This document shows, piece after piece, positions 7,215 to 26,606 of a stretch of 42,668 bases of DNA. Every line of letters starts with the position of its first letter. Positions within the stretch are counted from its first letter, which is position 1. A model generated the notes under the pieces. It saw nothing but the letters and a program-made list of their open reading frames with translations. It was not told the origin of the DNA and searched no databases. Location: positions 1 through 42,668 of the forward strand of contig CANHCJ010000004.1 in the NCBI GenBank assembly GCA_947458025.1, written 5' to 3'. The position numbers and the translations under genes are program-made. The DNA comes from Rhodospirillales bacterium. GTDB lineage: Bacteria; Pseudomonadota; Alphaproteobacteria; Acetobacterales; Acetobacteraceae.

Positions 7215-7649
7215 ATGGCGAAGAAGATCGTCGGCTACATCAAGCTGCAAATTCCGGCCGGCAAGGCCAATCCTTCCCCGCCCGTGGGGCCGGCGCTGGG
7301 CCAGCGCGGCCTGAACATCATGGCGTTCGTGAAGGAATTCAACGCCGTGACGGCGCAGATGGAGCCCGGGATGCCGGTGCCGGTGGTGATCACCGCGTTC
7401 GGTGACCGCACCTTCAGCTTCATCACCAAGACGCCGCCGAACACCTACTTCCTGAAGAAGGCCGCCGGCATCCAGAAGGGGACGACGACCCCCGGCAAGG
7501 GTGCGCCGAGCGGGCGCGTGACCATGGCGCAGCTGCGCGAGATCGCGGCGCAGAAGATGGTCGACATGAACGCCAACGACGTCGACGGCGCGGTGCGCAT
7601 GCTGGTGGGCAGCGCCCGGTCGATGGGCCTCACCGTGGTGGAGGGCTGA
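7215..7649 (+). CDS. rplK: 50S ribosomal protein L11
   Basis: A 144-residue L11, which forms the GTPase-associated centre on 23S rRNA with L10 and L7/L12. It begins [35 protein letters not shown] with the proline-rich N-terminal thiostrepton-site region. The C-terminal RNA-binding domain includes [15 protein letters not shown] and ends [12 protein letters not shown]. Length is standard. The ATG at 7215 follows AAGGGA. It is the first gene of the cluster in this genome, since the gene upstream is divergent; elsewhere secE-nusG usually precede it. rplA follows after 4 nt. Confidence 0.97.
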   Translation: MAKKIVGYIKLQIPAGKANPSPPVGPALGQRGLNIMAFVKEFNAVTAQMEPGMPVPVVITAFGDRTFSFITKTPPNTYFLKKAAGIQKGTTTPGKGAPSGRVTMAQLREIAAQKMVDMNANDVDGAVRMLVGSARSMGLTVVEG

Positions 7650-7653
7650 TACC

Positions 7654-8343
7654 ATGGCACACAAGAAGCGTCTGGCCGCGGCCTACAAGAACGTTGACGC
7701 CGCGAAGATGTACCCGCTGGCCGAGGCCATCGCGACGGTGCAGGCCAATGCGAAGGCGAAGTTCGACGAGACGATCGAGATCAGCATGAACCTGGGCATC
7801 GACCCGCGCCATGCCGACCAGATGGTGCGCGGGCTCGTCGGCCTGCCGAACGGCACCGGCAAGACCCTGCGCGTGGGCGTGTTCGCGCGCGGCGCCAAGG
7901 CCGAGGAGGCGCTGGCCGCCGGGGCCGACGTGGTGGGCGCGGATGACCTGGCCGAGAAGATCCAGGCCGGCGACATCCAGTTCGACCGCTGCATCGCCAC
8001 CCCGGACATGATGGGCCTGGTGGGGCGGCTGGGTAAGATCCTGGGCCCGCGCGGCCTGATGCCGAACCCGCGCCTGGGCACCGTGACGATGGACGTGAAG
8101 GGTGCGATCACCGCGGCGAAGGCCGGCCAGGTGGAGTTCCGTGCCGAGAAGGCGGGCATCGTGCATGCCGGCATCGGCAAGGCGTCGTTCCCGGCCGAGA
8201 AGCTGCTGGAGAATGCCAAGGCCTTCGCCGATGCGATCATCAAGGCCAAGCCGACCGGCGCCAAGGGCACCTATGTGCAGAAGGTGGCGGTGAGCTCCAC
8301 GATGGGGCCGGGCGTTCGCGTGGACGTGGGCACCCTGAGCTAA
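7654..8343 (+). CDS. rplA: 50S ribosomal protein L1
   Basis: A 229-residue L1, the mobile stalk protein of the large subunit near the E site and the classical translational repressor of the L11-L1 unit. Family segments are [24 protein letters not shown], the second-domain [30 protein letters not shown], and the C-terminal [26 protein letters not shown]. The ATG lies 4 nt after the rplK stop with GAGGG upstream, so translation is coupled. A 387-nt structured leader follows. Confidence 0.97.
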   Translation: MAHKKRLAAAYKNVDAAKMYPLAEAIATVQANAKAKFDETIEISMNLGIDPRHADQMVRGLVGLPNGTGKTLRVGVFARGAKAEEALAAGADVVGADDLAEKIQAGDIQFDRCIATPDMMGLVGRLGKILGPRGLMPNPRLGTVTMDVKGAITAAKAGQVEFRAEKAGIVHAGIGKASFPAEKLLENAKAFADAIIKAKPTGAKGTYVQKVAVSSTMGPGVRVDVGTLS

Positions 8344-8730
8344 GGACGATTGGGCGGGCGATTCACGCCTCTGGCCTTCGGCCGGCGGCGATCGCACGCT
8401 GAACAGAATACACGCCCGGTTTCGGCCGGGCGTGGGCAGGGGGCGGGAGCCCCCGATCCTGTCCGAGACCGCACGTTGCCCTTTCGGGCACTAAGGCACT
8501 TTCGGGTGCGCGCGCGGGAGACGGGGATGCCAAGGGGATCAGGGGGTTGCGGCCCCCGCGCTTTGGCGGTTCCGACTCGACTGGCGGCGCGGTGCGCTGC
8601 CGGGGACAGGCGAACCGGGCTGGTCCGGGCGCCTGGCTGCCATCCTCGGATGGCAAGGCGTGCGTGCTGGCCCTAGGGCAACCCGGCCGGGAGCGGTCCA
8701 TACGCTTTCGGCCACCGACGGAGACGGGAT
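8344..8730 (+). promoter_or_regulatory. 387-nt structured leader before rplJ (probable L10 autoregulatory leader)
   Basis: The gap holds no protein-like frame but several perfect hairpins. At 8411-8434 a 9-bp stem CACGCCCGG has a 6-nt loop. At 8439-8454 a 6-bp stem has a GGGA loop. GGGGG/CCCCC pairs form around 8546-8561. At 8638-8655 TGCCATCC pairs with GGATGGCA. A GGCCCTAGGGC block follows near 8668-8680. In many bacteria the L10(L7/L12)4 complex represses its own mRNA by binding a leader in exactly this place; assignment here rests on position and structure. None of the hairpins is followed by a U-tract, so they do not look like simple terminators. An internal promoter may also lie here, but none was convincing. 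Confidence 0.55.
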
Positions 8731-9252
8731 TTGGACCGTACGGAGAAGCACGCGTTCGTCGCCGAGTTGGCGGCGGTGTTCGCCGAGACGTCCATGGTCG
8801 TGGTCACCCAGAACAAGGGTCTGACCGTGGCCGAGGTGACGAAGCTGCGGCGGCAGATGCGCGAGGCGGGCGCGACCTACAAGGTTGCGAAGAACCGGCT
8901 GGCCACCCTCGCCCTGGATGGGACCCGCTTCGATGGCATTGCCCCCCTGCTGAAGGGCCCGACCGCGCTTGCGTGGTCGCGTGACCCGGTGGCGGTGGCA
9001 AAGGCGGCCATCGAGTTCGCCAAGACCAACGACAAGTTCGTGGTGCTCGGTGGTGCGCTCGGCACCCAGATGCTTGATGCATCGGGGGTCAAGGCGCTTT
9101 CCGAGCTGCCGTCGCTTGACGCGCTGCGCGCGAAGCTCCTGGGGCTGCTCAATGCCCCGGCGACGAAGATCGCGGGTGTGCTGCAGGCGCCGGGCGGACA
9201 GCTCGCACGGGTCATGGCGGCCTACGCCAAGAAGGACGAGGAGGCGGCCTGA
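8731..9252 (+). CDS. rplJ: 50S ribosomal protein L10
   Basis: A 173-residue L10, the base of the L7/L12 stalk. It begins [17 protein letters not shown]. It contains the rRNA-binding domain ([33 protein letters not shown]) and the C-terminal helix that recruits L7/L12 dimers ([17 protein letters not shown]). The start is a TTG at 8731 with CGGAG about 8 bases upstream; alphaproteobacterial L10 typically starts MDR, and no ATG is available. A weak start codon fits autogenous control through the leader upstream. rplL follows after 97 nt. Confidence 0.96.
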   Translation: MDRTEKHAFVAELAAVFAETSMVVVTQNKGLTVAEVTKLRRQMREAGATYKVAKNRLATLALDGTRFDGIAPLLKGPTALAWSRDPVAVAKAAIEFAKTNDKFVVLGGALGTQMLDASGVKALSELPSLDALRAKLLGLLNAPATKIAGVLQAPGGQLARVMAAYAKKDEEAA

Positions 9253-9349
9253 GGGCTGCTTATCGCTGAACGAGTGGCAGGCGCGCGCCCCGCGAGGGCA
9301 TGCGGGCTTGCTTGGAACCGACCAGAGACTAGGTTAAAGGAACATACCA

Positions 9350-9730
9350 ATGGCTGATCTCGCGAACCTGGTGGAGCAGCTTTCCAGCCTGACCGTGCTG
9401 GAGGCCGCCGAGCTTTCGAAGATGCTGGAAGAGAAGTGGGGCGTTTCCGCCGCCGCGCCGGTGGCTGTTGCCGCCGCCGCCCCGGCTGCCGCCGCCGCTG
9501 CCCCGGCCGCCGAGGAGCAGACGGAGTTCACCGTCATCCTCGCCGATGCCGGCGACAAGAAGATCAACGTCATCAAGGAGATCCGCACGATCACCGGCCT
9601 GGGCCTGAAGGAAGCCAAGGACCTGGTCGAGGGCGCTCCCAAGACGGTGAAGGAAGGCGTGAACAAGGAAGAAGCCGGCAAGATCAAGAAGGTGCTGGAA
9701 GATAACGGCGCGAAGGTCGAGATCAAGTAA
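9350..9730 (+). CDS. rplL: 50S ribosomal protein L7/L12
   Basis: A 126-residue stalk protein that recruits translation factors. The N-terminal dimerisation domain ([31 protein letters not shown]) is followed by an Ala/Pro-rich flexible hinge (about residues 33-55). The C-terminal factor-binding domain includes [32 protein letters not shown] and ends NGAKVEIK. The ATG is preceded by AAAGGA. It is followed by 170 nt before rpoB, where a partial transcription stop is common in other bacteria. Confidence 0.97.
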   Translation: MADLANLVEQLSSLTVLEAAELSKMLEEKWGVSAAAPVAVAAAAPAAAAAAPAAEEQTEFTVILADAGDKKINVIKEIRTITGLGLKEAKDLVEGAPKTVKEGVNKEEAGKIKKVLEDNGAKVEIK

Positions 9731-9736
9731 GCTGCT

Positions 9737-9795
9737 GCGCGGCGTGACCGCCGCGCAACTGCGCTGATCGGGCGGAGGCTCCCCCCGCAAGGGGG
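9737..9795 (+). other. two hairpins between rplL and rpoB, possible attenuator
   Basis: GCGCGGCG (9737-9744) pairs with CGCCGCGC (9749-9756) across a TGAC loop. CCCCC (9782-9786) pairs with GGGGG (9791-9795) across a GCAA tetraloop. Neither has a U-tract, so full termination is unlikely; a role as a partial attenuator or processing site is possible. The rest of the 170-nt gap shows no gene. Confidence 0.4.
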
Positions 9796-9900
9796 CGGCC
9801 CCCGTCCGTGTCGGCGTTTCCGGCTACCGCCTGACGGTGTGGCTCCCCTTCTTCGGGCCGTGCCGGGACTACAGGATGACCCATTGTTCAGGACACGGGC

Positions 9901-18297
<8,397 letters not shown>

Positions 18298-18323
18298 GCC
18301 GATTCGGCACCCTTGGGGCCGGG

Positions 18324-18361
18324 CAGGGCGGGGAGGGCAACCTCCCCGCCCTGTTCTTTTT
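18324..18361 (+). terminator. rho-independent terminator after rpoC
   Basis: CAGGGCGGGGAGG (18324-18336) pairs perfectly over 13 bp with 18341-18353 across a GCAA tetraloop and is followed directly by TTCTTTTT. It is the strongest intrinsic terminator in the window. Confidence 0.92.
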
Positions 18362-18467
18362 CGGGCATTGCGGGGCGCGCGGGGGAACCGGTGCGCCCTT
18401 GCACCCCCGCCCCGCAGCGGACGCATGGCGCCACGGCCGATTCAACGCCGTTCCCGTCGTCCCGCGC

Positions 18468-18496
18468 TTGACTCGCCCTGCCTCTGCCCGTAGGTA
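18468..18496 (+). promoter_or_regulatory. promoter of the rpsL-rpsG-tuf operon
   Basis: TTGACT (18468-18473), a 17-nt spacer and TAGGTA (18491-18496) lie just beyond the rpoC terminator and 230 bases before rpsL. The -35 is near consensus and the spacing ideal. The implied start near 18503 leaves a leader of about 220 nt. Confidence 0.65.
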
Positions 18497-18503
18497 TCCG
18501 GCC

Positions 18504-18725
18504 CTCAGCCGGCCCCTCCCAAGGATCGGTCGGCTCGCGTTTGCAGGCACCGGATGTGTGCGGCGCCGTCCCCCGGCAAGCGGGGGGCTCAGGCCGCACG
18601 CAGGTCGACCCCCGCAGGGTGGCTGAGCCGCCTGCCGCGGGGTTTGCGTGTGGCGTGATGTGCGTTTGGCTTGACGAAGGCACGGGTTTTCCGGGCCATC
18701 GCTGACAGGATCGGAAAGAGGGTCT
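18504..18725 (+). promoter_or_regulatory. structured 5' leader of rpsL
   Basis: The main structure is a nested stem-loop at 18558-18599. The outer stem GTGCGGC (18558-18564) pairs with GCCGCAC (18593-18599), and the inner stem CCCCCG (18570-18575) pairs with CGGGGG (18581-18586). A second imperfect arm pairs ACCCCCGCAGG (from about 18607) with CCTGCCGCGGGGT (to about 18645). No open frame here looks protein-coding. A regulatory role (for example S7 or S12 binding) is inference. Confidence 0.4.
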
Positions 18726-19097
18726 ATGCCGACCATCAACCAGCTGATCGCCACGGGCCGCGAACCCCGTCGCGCTCGCAACAAGGTTCCCGCGCTGCAG
18801 GGCTGCCCGCAGAAGCGCGGCGTCTGCACCCGCGTCTATACCACCACGCCCAAGAAGCCGAACTCGGCGCTGCGCAAGGTTGCCAAGGTTCGCCTGACCA
18901 ACGGGTTCGAAGTGGTGAGCTACATCCCCGGCGAGGGCCACAACCTGCAGGAGCACAGCGTGGTGCTGATCCGCGGCGGTCGCGTGAAGGACCTTCCGGG
19001 CGTTCGCTACCACATCCTGCGCGGCGTGCTGGACACCCAGGGCATCGCCAAGCGCCGCCAGCGCCGTTCGCTCTACGGCGCGAAGCGTCCGAAGTAA
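18726..19097 (+). CDS. rpsL: 30S ribosomal protein S12
   Basis: A 123-residue S12 of the decoding centre. It contains [22 protein letters not shown] with the lysine pair where streptomycin resistance changes arise (both lysines present), and [14 protein letters not shown] with the aspartate that is methylthiolated in many bacteria. The N-terminus [34 protein letters not shown] is canonical. GAGGG lies 5-6 bases before the ATG. rpsG follows after 12 nt. Confidence 0.98.
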   Translation: MPTINQLIATGREPRRARNKVPALQGCPQKRGVCTRVYTTTPKKPNSALRKVAKVRLTNGFEVVSYIPGEGHNLQEHSVVLIRGGRVKDLPGVRYHILRGVLDTQGIAKRRQRRSLYGAKRPK

Positions 19098-19109
19098 GGA
19101 GAGGGCCCG

Positions 19110-19586
19110 ATGAGCCGTCGTCGCCGCGCAGTCAAGCGCGAGATCCTTCCCGACCCGAAGTTTGGTGACGTCGTCATCACGCGCTTCATGAATGCGCTGA
19201 TGTACGACGGCAAGAAGTCTGCCGCCGAGACCATCGTGTATGGCGCGCTCGACGTGCTGAAGCGCCGCGGCGGCAACCAGGCCGACCCGGTGCGGATGTT
19301 CCACGAGGCGCTGGACAACGTGAAGCCGGCCGTCGAGGTGCGCTCCCGCCGCGTTGGTGGCGCCACCTACCAGGTTCCCGTCGAGGTGCGCACCGAGCGC
19401 CGCCAGGCGCTGGCCATCCGCTGGATCATCGATGCCGCCCGCAAGCGCGGCGAGCACACGATGGAAGAGCGGCTTTCGAATGAACTGCTCGATGCGGTGA
19501 ACAACCGCGGCTCGGCGGTGAAGAAGCGCGAAGACACGCACCGTATGGCAGAGGCGAACAAGGCCTTCAGCCACTACCGGTGGTAA
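19110..19586 (+). CDS. rpsG: 30S ribosomal protein S7
   Basis: A 158-residue S7 that organises the 3' head domain of 16S rRNA and contacts E-site tRNA. It begins [20 protein letters not shown]. It contains the mostly helical core with [31 protein letters not shown] and ends [29 protein letters not shown] precedes the ATG. The usual next gene, fusA, is absent; tuf follows after 92 nt. Confidence 0.98.
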   Translation: MSRRRRAVKREILPDPKFGDVVITRFMNALMYDGKKSAAETIVYGALDVLKRRGGNQADPVRMFHEALDNVKPAVEVRSRRVGGATYQVPVEVRTERRQALAIRWIIDAARKRGEHTMEERLSNELLDAVNNRGSAVKKREDTHRMAEANKAFSHYRW

Positions 19587-19591
19587 GGGCC

Positions 19592-19612
19592 GCCCGCCGC
19601 CAGCCGGCGGGC
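19592..19612 (+). other. hairpin between rpsG and tuf
   Basis: GCCCGCCG pairs with CGGCGGGC across a 5-nt loop, with no U-tract. It occupies the place where fusA is usually found. It may be a processing or attenuation site, or only GC-rich chance pairing. Confidence 0.3.
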
Positions 19613-19678
19613 AGCACGAGGCACGGCTAGACAGATCCCCCCACCCCGGAACAGACGTCGGGCACGGAGAATACCACG

Positions 19679-20866
<1,188 letters not shown>

Positions 20867-20878
20867 GCCAGCTGATCA

Positions 20879-20918
20879 GCACCGCCGGGGCCGCCCTGGC
20901 CCCGGCGGTGTGCCGTTT
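20879..20918 (+). terminator. terminator after tuf
   Basis: CACCGCCGGGGCC (20880-20892) pairs perfectly over 13 bp with 20898-20910 across GCCCT and is followed by TGCCGTTTC. The tail has only three consecutive Ts, so it may be partially leaky. No convincing promoter was seen between here and rpsJ, so read-through may feed the S10 operon. Confidence 0.7.
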
Positions 20919-21008
20919 CAGACGTGCCTTTGCCGTGCCTGCCGGATTTCCCGACTTCCCGACTATGACTTCAGCGACTGACGATTGCCCGCTGATCGGA
21001 ACCGAGTG

Positions 21009-21317
21009 ATGGACAACCAGAACATCCGCATCCGCCTCAAGGCGTACGATCACCGCGTGCTGGACAACAGCACGAAGGAGATCGTGAACACGGCCAAGCG
21101 CACGGGTGCGCAGATCCGCGGCCCCATTCCGCTGCCCACGCATATCGAGCGCTTCACCGTGAACCGCTCGCCGCACGTGGACAAGAAGAGCCGCGAGCAG
21201 TTCGAGATCCGCACTCATCGCCGCCTGCTCGACATCGTCGACCCCACCCCGCAGACCGTGGACGCGCTGATGAAGCTCGACCTGGCGGCCGGCGTGGACG
21301 TGGAGATCAAGCTCTAG
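21009..21317 (+). CDS. rpsJ: 30S ribosomal protein S10
   Basis: A 102-residue S10 (NusE), which sits in the 30S head and also partners NusB in antitermination. It contains [54 protein letters not shown] and ends AGVDVEIKL. The ATG at 21009 is preferred over the in-frame upstream ATG at 20985 because [15 protein letters not shown] is the family N-terminus and CGGAACCGAG precedes it. It is the first gene of the S10-spc block; rplC follows after 80 nt. Confidence 0.97.
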   Translation: MDNQNIRIRLKAYDHRVLDNSTKEIVNTAKRTGAQIRGPIPLPTHIERFTVNRSPHVDKKSREQFEIRTHRRLLDIVDPTPQTVDALMKLDLAAGVDVEIKL

Positions 21318-21331
21318 CGCCTACCCACCCC

Positions 21332-21358
21332 GCCCGGGCGCGGCCCGGGCATCGTTTT
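21332..21358 (+). other. hairpin with short T-tract between rpsJ and rplC
   Basis: GCCCGGGC (21332-21339) pairs with GCCCGGGC (21343-21350) across GCG, followed by ATCGTTTT. It resembles a weak intrinsic terminator inside an operon and could act as an attenuator; the 3-nt loop and interrupted T-run make strong termination unlikely. Confidence 0.4.
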
Positions 21359-21397
21359 GGCCTATGAACCTGCTCGACAGGTTCCTCTGGGGAACGG

Positions 21398-22087
21398 ATG
21401 AAAATGCGAACCGGACTATTGGCGAAAAAGCTGGGCATGACCCGGATCTTCAAGGAAGACGGCACCCACGTGCCGGTCACCGTGCTGCACGTGGACAACG
21501 TGCAGGTGGTCGCCGCCCGTACCGAGGAGAAGGACGGCTACACCGCCGTCCAGATCGGCTACGGCAAGGCCAAGGTGAAGAACGTCTCGCAGCCCAACAA
21601 GGGCCACTATGCGAAGGCGAAGGTGGAGCCGAAGGCGAAGCTGGTGGAGTTCCGCGTGGACGCGGACGCCACGCTGGAGCCCGGCGCCACCCTGTCGGCC
21701 GCGCATTTCGTGGCGGGCCAGATCGTCGACATCTCCGGCACCACCAAGGGCAAGGGGTTCGCGGGCGCCATGAAGCGCTGGAACTTCTCCGGCCTTGAGG
21801 CCAGCCACGGCGTTTCGATCAGCCACCGCTCGCACGGCTCCACCGGCAACCGCCAGGACCCGGGCAAGACCTTCAAGAACAAGAAGATGGCCGGCCATCT
21901 CGGGCAGGAGCGCGTGACCACCCAGAACCTGGAGGTCGCCGCCGTGGATGCCGAGAAGGGCCTGCTGATGATCAAGGGCGCCGTCCCGGGCGCCAAGGGC
22001 GGCTACGTGCTGGTGCGCGACGCCGTGAAGCGCGCCCGCCATGCGGATGCGCCGTTCCCGGCCGGCCTCCAGAGTGCGGCGGGCTAA
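21398..22087 (+). CDS. rplC: 50S ribosomal protein L3
   Basis: A 229-residue L3, an early assembly protein reaching the peptidyl transferase centre. It begins [22 protein letters not shown]. It contains the loop [43 protein letters not shown], with the glutamine (GNRQDPG) that is methylated in many bacteria. The start at 21398 has TGGGGAAC upstream; an ATG two codons later is an alternative. rplD follows after 12 nt. Confidence 0.97.
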   Translation: MKMRTGLLAKKLGMTRIFKEDGTHVPVTVLHVDNVQVVAARTEEKDGYTAVQIGYGKAKVKNVSQPNKGHYAKAKVEPKAKLVEFRVDADATLEPGATLSAAHFVAGQIVDISGTTKGKGFAGAMKRWNFSGLEASHGVSISHRSHGSTGNRQDPGKTFKNKKMAGHLGQERVTTQNLEVAAVDAEKGLLMIKGAVPGAKGGYVLVRDAVKRARHADAPFPAGLQSAAG

Positions 22088-22099
22088 GGGGTCAGGACC

Positions 22100-22735
22100 A
22101 TGCAGATCGACATCAAGACCCTCGACAACACCACCGCCGGCTCCACGGAGCTGCCGGATGACATCTTCGCCGCCACCCCGCGCGCCGACATCATGGCCCG
22201 CGTGGTGCACTGGCAGCAGGCCAAGCGCCGCGCCGGCACCCACAAGGTGAAGGGCATGGGCGAGGTGAGCGGCACGACGAAGAAGCCGTATCGCCAGAAG
22301 GGCACCGGCAACGCCCGCCAGGGCAGCCTGCGCGCGCCGCAGTTCCGCACTGGCGGCGCGGTGCACGGCCCGGTGGTCCGCAGCCACGGCTACGACCTGC
22401 CGAAGAAGGTGCGCCGCCTCGGCCTCATCTCCGCCCTGTCGCAGAAGCAGCGCGACGGCAAGCTGGTGGTGCTGGATGCGGCAAGCGGCGGCTCCGGCAA
22501 GACCAAGGAGCTGAAGGCGAAGCTGACCGCGCTGGGCTGGAAGTCCGTGCTGGTGGTGGACCACACCGTGGACGCCAGCTTCCTGCAGGCCAGCCGCAAC
22601 ATCATCGGCGTGGACGTGCTGCCGACGGTGGGCGCGAACGTCTACGACATCCTCGCCCATGACGTGCTGGCGATCACCACCGCCGGCGTCGAGGGGCTCA
22701 AGGCCCACCTTGGTGCGGCTGAGGGAGGCCAGTAA
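22100..22735 (+). CDS. rplD: 50S ribosomal protein L4
   Basis: A 211-residue L4, which lines the peptide exit tunnel and represses the S10 operon in enterics. The tunnel extension [31 protein letters not shown] is intact, without the Lys/Gly changes linked to macrolide resistance. The ATG is preceded by CAGGA. The stop TAA abuts the ATG of rplW directly, suggesting translational coupling. Confidence 0.97.
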   Translation: MQIDIKTLDNTTAGSTELPDDIFAATPRADIMARVVHWQQAKRRAGTHKVKGMGEVSGTTKKPYRQKGTGNARQGSLRAPQFRTGGAVHGPVVRSHGYDLPKKVRRLGLISALSQKQRDGKLVVLDAASGGSGKTKELKAKLTALGWKSVLVVDHTVDASFLQASRNIIGVDVLPTVGANVYDILAHDVLAITTAGVEGLKAHLGAAEGGQ

Positions 22736-23068
22736 ATGAGCGAAGCCAAGCCCGCCCGCCGCCAGAAGCAGCTCTCGCGCGAGGCGATGTACACCATCAT
22801 CCGCAACCCGATCGTCACCGAGAAGGCGACCATCGTCAGCGAGCGCGGCCAGTTCGTGTTCCGCGTGGCGCTGGATGCCAAGAAGCCGGAGATCAAGGCC
22901 GCCGTGGAAGGCCTGTTCGGGGTGAAGGTGCTCGCCGTGAACACGCTGGTGAGCAAGGGCAAGAACAAGCGTTTCCGCGGCCGCCCCGGCGTGCGCTCGG
23001 ACGTGAAGAAGGCCTACGTCACCCTGGCGGAGGGGCAGTCGATCGACCTCTCCACCGGCCTGGCGTAA
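22736..23068 (+). CDS. rplW: 50S ribosomal protein L23
   Basis: A 110-residue L23, which forms the docking site for SRP and trigger factor at the tunnel exit. The core reads [55 protein letters not shown] with the basic [23 protein letters not shown]. An N-terminal extension of about 17 basic residues precedes the core. GGAGG lies about 8 bases before the ATG, which follows the rplD stop without a gap. Confidence 0.97.
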   Translation: MSEAKPARRQKQLSREAMYTIIRNPIVTEKATIVSERGQFVFRVALDAKKPEIKAAVEGLFGVKVLAVNTLVSKGKNKRFRGRPGVRSDVKKAYVTLAEGQSIDLSTGLA

Positions 23069-23083
23069 GCGGGGACCACGCAG

Positions 23084-23917
<834 letters not shown>

Positions 23918-23920
23918 TCC

Positions 23921-24199
23921 ATGACCCGCTCCACCTGGAAAGGCCCGTTCGTCGACGGGTATCTGCTGAACAAGGCCGAGACCTCGCGGGCTTCGGGCCG
24001 CAGCGAGGTGATCAAGATCTGGTCGCGCCGCTCCACCATCCTGCCGCAGTTCGTCGGGCTTACCTTCGGCGTCTACAACGGCCACAAGTTCCTGCCGGTG
24101 CAGGTGACCGAGAACATGGTCGGGCACAAGTTCGGCGAGTTCTCGCCCACACGCACCTTCACCGGCCATGCGTCGGACAAGAAGGCGAAGCGAGGCTGA
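23921..24199 (+). CDS. rpsS: 30S ribosomal protein S19
   Basis: A 92-residue S19 of the 30S head. It begins [18 protein letters not shown] and contains [50 protein letters not shown]. Length is canonical. It lies 3 nt after rplB and 1 nt before rplV, so it is translated as part of a tightly packed unit. Confidence 0.97.
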   Translation: MTRSTWKGPFVDGYLLNKAETSRASGRSEVIKIWSRRSTILPQFVGLTFGVYNGHKFLPVQVTENMVGHKFGEFSPTRTFTGHASDKKAKRG

Positions 24200-24200
24200 C

Positions 24201-24599
24201 ATGAGCAAGCCCAAGCACCCGCGCGCCCTGGCCGAGACCGAGGCGCAGGCCATCCTCTCCAACGTCCGGATCAGCCCGCGCAAGCTGAACCTGGTGGCGG
24301 GGTTGATCCGCAACAAGCCGGCCGCCGCGGCCGTCGCCACCCTCACCTTCTCCAAGCGCCGCATAGCCGGCACGGTGAAGAAGGCGCTGGAGAGCGCGAT
24401 CGCGAATGCCGAGAACAACCATCAGCTGGACGTCGACCGCCTGGTCGTCACCCGCGCCGAGGTGGGCAAGTCGGTGGTCATGCGCCGCTTCCACGCCCGC
24501 GGCCGTGGCCGCGCGTCGCGGATCGAGAAGTGGTTCAGCCACCTGAAGATCGTGGTTGCCGAGCGCCAGCAGGCGGAAACCCAGAACGAGGCGGCATAA
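24201..24599 (+). CDS. rplV: 50S ribosomal protein L22
   Basis: A 132-residue L22, whose beta-hairpin lines the exit tunnel. It contains [53 protein letters not shown] and the tunnel loop [26 protein letters not shown]. The ATG at 24201 is chosen over the longer frame because GAGG precedes it and rpsS ends 2 bases earlier. Confidence 0.97.
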   Translation: MSKPKHPRALAETEAQAILSNVRISPRKLNLVAGLIRNKPAAAAVATLTFSKRRIAGTVKKALESAIANAENNHQLDVDRLVVTRAEVGKSVVMRRFHARGRGRASRIEKWFSHLKIVVAERQQAETQNEAA

Positions 24600-24602
24600 C
24601 CG

Positions 24603-25280
24603 ATGGGTCACAAAGTCAATCCGATCGGGCTGCGGCTCGGCATCAACCGCACCTGGGACAGCCGCTGGTACGCCGGCGCCGACTATTCCAAGCTGCTGCA
24701 CGACGACCTGAAGCTGCGCGCGCACCTGCGCAAGAAGCTCGCCGGCGCCGGCGTGTCGCGCGTGGTGATCGAGCGCCCGGCCAAGAAGCCGCGCGTCACG
24801 ATCTATGCCGCGCGCCCCGGCGTGGTGATCGGCAAGAAGGGCCAGGACATCGAGAACCTGCGCAAGGATCTCGGCAAGATGGCCAAGGGCGAGGTCTCGC
24901 TGAACATCGTCGAGATCCGCAAGCCCGAGATCGACGCCACGCTGGTGGCCGAGAACATCGCCCAGCAGCTGGAGCGCCGCGTGGCCTTCCGCCGTGCGAT
25001 GAAGCGTGCCGTGCAGTCCGCCATGCGCCTCGGCGCCCAGGGCATCCGCATCAACTGCGGCGGCCGGCTGGGTGGCGCGGAAATCGCCCGGGTGGAGTGG
25101 TATCGCGAGGGCCGCGTGCCCCTGCATACGCTGCGCGCCGACATCGATTTCGGCATCGGCACCGCCAAGACCACCTATGGCACCTGCGGCGTGAAGGTGT
25201 GGATCTTCAAGGGCGAGATCCTGGCCCACGATCCGCTGGCGCAGGACCGTCGCGCCGCCGAGCAGGCGCCGCAGCGCTAA
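24603..25280 (+). CDS. rpsC: 30S ribosomal protein S3
   Basis: A 225-residue S3 at the mRNA entry site. The N-terminus [24 protein letters not shown] is followed by a KH domain with [20 protein letters not shown]. The C-terminal domain contains [31 protein letters not shown]. Length is typical. It starts 3 nt after rplV, and rplP follows after 12 nt. Confidence 0.98.
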   Translation: MGHKVNPIGLRLGINRTWDSRWYAGADYSKLLHDDLKLRAHLRKKLAGAGVSRVVIERPAKKPRVTIYAARPGVVIGKKGQDIENLRKDLGKMAKGEVSLNIVEIRKPEIDATLVAENIAQQLERRVAFRRAMKRAVQSAMRLGAQGIRINCGGRLGGAEIARVEWYREGRVPLHTLRADIDFGIGTAKTTYGTCGVKVWIFKGEILAHDPLAQDRRAAEQAPQR

Positions 25281-25292
25281 GGAATCCAGGTC

Positions 25293-25709
25293 ATGCTCTC
25301 TCCCAAGCGGACCAAGTACCGCAAGGCCCACAAGGGCCGCATCCACGGTGTGGCCAAGGGCGGCACCGCGCTTAATTTCGGTTCCTTCGGCCTCAAGGCC
25401 CTGGAGCCGGAGCGGGTCACCGCGCGGCAGATCGAATCCGCCCGCCGGGCCATCACGCGCGCCATGCGCCGTGCCGGCCGCGTGTGGATCCGCATCTTCC
25501 CCGACGTGCCCGTGTCGCAGAAGCCGGCCGAGGTGCGCATGGGCTCCGGCAAGGGCTCGCCCGAGTTCTGGGTGTGCCGCGTGAAGCCGGGCCGCATCAT
25601 GTTCGAGATCGACGGCGTGGCGCCGGAACTCGCCAAGGAGGCCCTCACGCTCGGGGCCGCCAAGCTGCCGATCAAGACCAAGTTCGTGACCCGCATCGGA
25701 GACGCGTGA
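25293..25709 (+). CDS. rplP: 50S ribosomal protein L16
   Basis: A 138-residue L16 near the A-site tRNA elbow. It begins [24 protein letters not shown]. It contains [61 protein letters not shown], including the arginine-rich loop hydroxylated in some bacteria. The ATG lies 12 nt after rpsC, with AGGAATCCAGG upstream. rpmC follows after 1 nt. Confidence 0.97.
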   Translation: MLSPKRTKYRKAHKGRIHGVAKGGTALNFGSFGLKALEPERVTARQIESARRAITRAMRRAGRVWIRIFPDVPVSQKPAEVRMGSGKGSPEFWVCRVKPGRIMFEIDGVAPELAKEALTLGAAKLPIKTKFVTRIGDA

Positions 25710-25710
25710 G

Positions 25711-25938
25711 ATGGCCAAGCAGACCAAGCCGGCCGATATCCGCGCCAAGTCCGCCGACCAGCTGGCCACCCAGCTGCTCGACCTGCGCAAGGAACAGTTC
25801 AACCTGCGCTTCCAGAAGGCCACCGGCCAGATGGAGGGCGTGGGCCGGGTGAAGGCGGTCCGTCGCGATATCGCGCGGGTCAAGACGATCATGTCTGAGC
25901 AGAAGCGCGTAGCGGGCAAGCCCGCGGCGCAGTCGTAG
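25711..25938 (+). CDS. rpmC: 50S ribosomal protein L29
   Basis: A 75-residue helical hairpin protein at the tunnel exit beside L23. It contains [56 protein letters not shown], the family core. A short tail GKPAAQS makes it slightly longer than E. coli L29 (63 residues). It starts 1 nt after rplP with GGAGACG as ribosome binding site. Confidence 0.96.
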   Translation: MAKQTKPADIRAKSADQLATQLLDLRKEQFNLRFQKATGQMEGVGRVKAVRRDIARVKTIMSEQKRVAGKPAAQS

Positions 25939-25951
25939 AGGAGTAGGGGCG

Positions 25952-26224
25952 ATGCCGAGGCGCGTCCTGACGGGGCGGGTGACCAGCGACAAGATGGACA
26001 AGACGGTAACCGTCCTTGTCGCTCGTCGCGTGATGCACCCGCTGTACAAGAAGTTCATCCGCCGGTCGAAGAACTACGCGGCGCACGACGAGGCCAACCT
26101 GTGCAAGGTCGGCGACACCGTGCGCATCGAGGAATGCCGGCCGATCAGCAAGCGCAAGACCTGGACGGTTGTCGAGCGGAACGGCGAGCCCCTGGGCGCG
26201 CCGGCCGAAGCGGCCCAGGGTTGA
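25952..26224 (+). CDS. rpsQ: 30S ribosomal protein S17
   Basis: A 90-residue OB-fold S17, a primary 16S binder. It contains [70 protein letters not shown]. Length is close to the family norm (84-90). GAGGAGTAGGGG upstream of the ATG is a strong ribosome binding site. Confidence 0.97.
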   Translation: MPRRVLTGRVTSDKMDKTVTVLVARRVMHPLYKKFIRRSKNYAAHDEANLCKVGDTVRIEECRPISKRKTWTVVERNGEPLGAPAEAAQG

Positions 26225-26237
26225 GGGAGAGAGCTAG

Positions 26238-26606
26238 ATGATCTCCGTCGAATCAAACCTGGAAGTCGCCGACAACTCCGGTGCGCGCCGCGTGCAGTGC
26301 ATCAAGGTGCTCGGCGGCTCCAAGCGCAAAACCGCCTCGGTCGGCGACGTGATCGTGGTGTCCGTGAAGGACGCGATCCCGCGCGGCAAGGTGAAGAAGG
26401 GCGACGTGCACCAGGCGGTGATCGTGCGCACCAGCTTCCCGGTGCGCCGCGCCGATGGCAGCGCGATCCGCTTCGACCGCAACGCGGCCGTGCTGATCAA
26501 CAAGCAGCAGGAGCCGATCGGCACCCGTATCTTCGGGCCGGTGGTGCGCGAGCTGCGCGCGCGCAAGTTCATGAAGATCATCTCGCTGGCGCCGGAGGTG
26601 CTGTAA
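26238..26606 (+). CDS. rplN: 50S ribosomal protein L14
   Basis: A 122-residue L14 at the subunit interface, the target of RsfS. It contains [65 protein letters not shown] and ends [12 protein letters not shown]. Length is exact for the family. Its TAA stop overlaps the rplX ATG by one base. Confidence 0.98.
   Translation: MISVESNLEVADNSGARRVQCIKVLGGSKRKTASVGDVIVVSVKDAIPRGKVKKGDVHQAVIVRTSFPVRRADGSAIRFDRNAAVLINKQQEPIGTRIFGPVVRELRARKFMKIISLAPEVL

Noticed and set aside
5340-7664. A 774-codon minus-strand frame overlapping eutB, the membrane protein gene and rplK
   Set aside because: Composition is Pro/Arg/His-rich and out of frame with genes that have clear families; it is a GC artefact.
9737-9756. 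A terminator between rplL and rpoB
   Set aside because: The 8-bp hairpin has no U-tract and rpoB must be transcribed, so it is listed only as a possible attenuator.
18671-18699. A second promoter before rpsL starting TTGACG at 18671
   Set aside because: The -35 match is good, but no -10-like hexamer lies at 16-18 nt.
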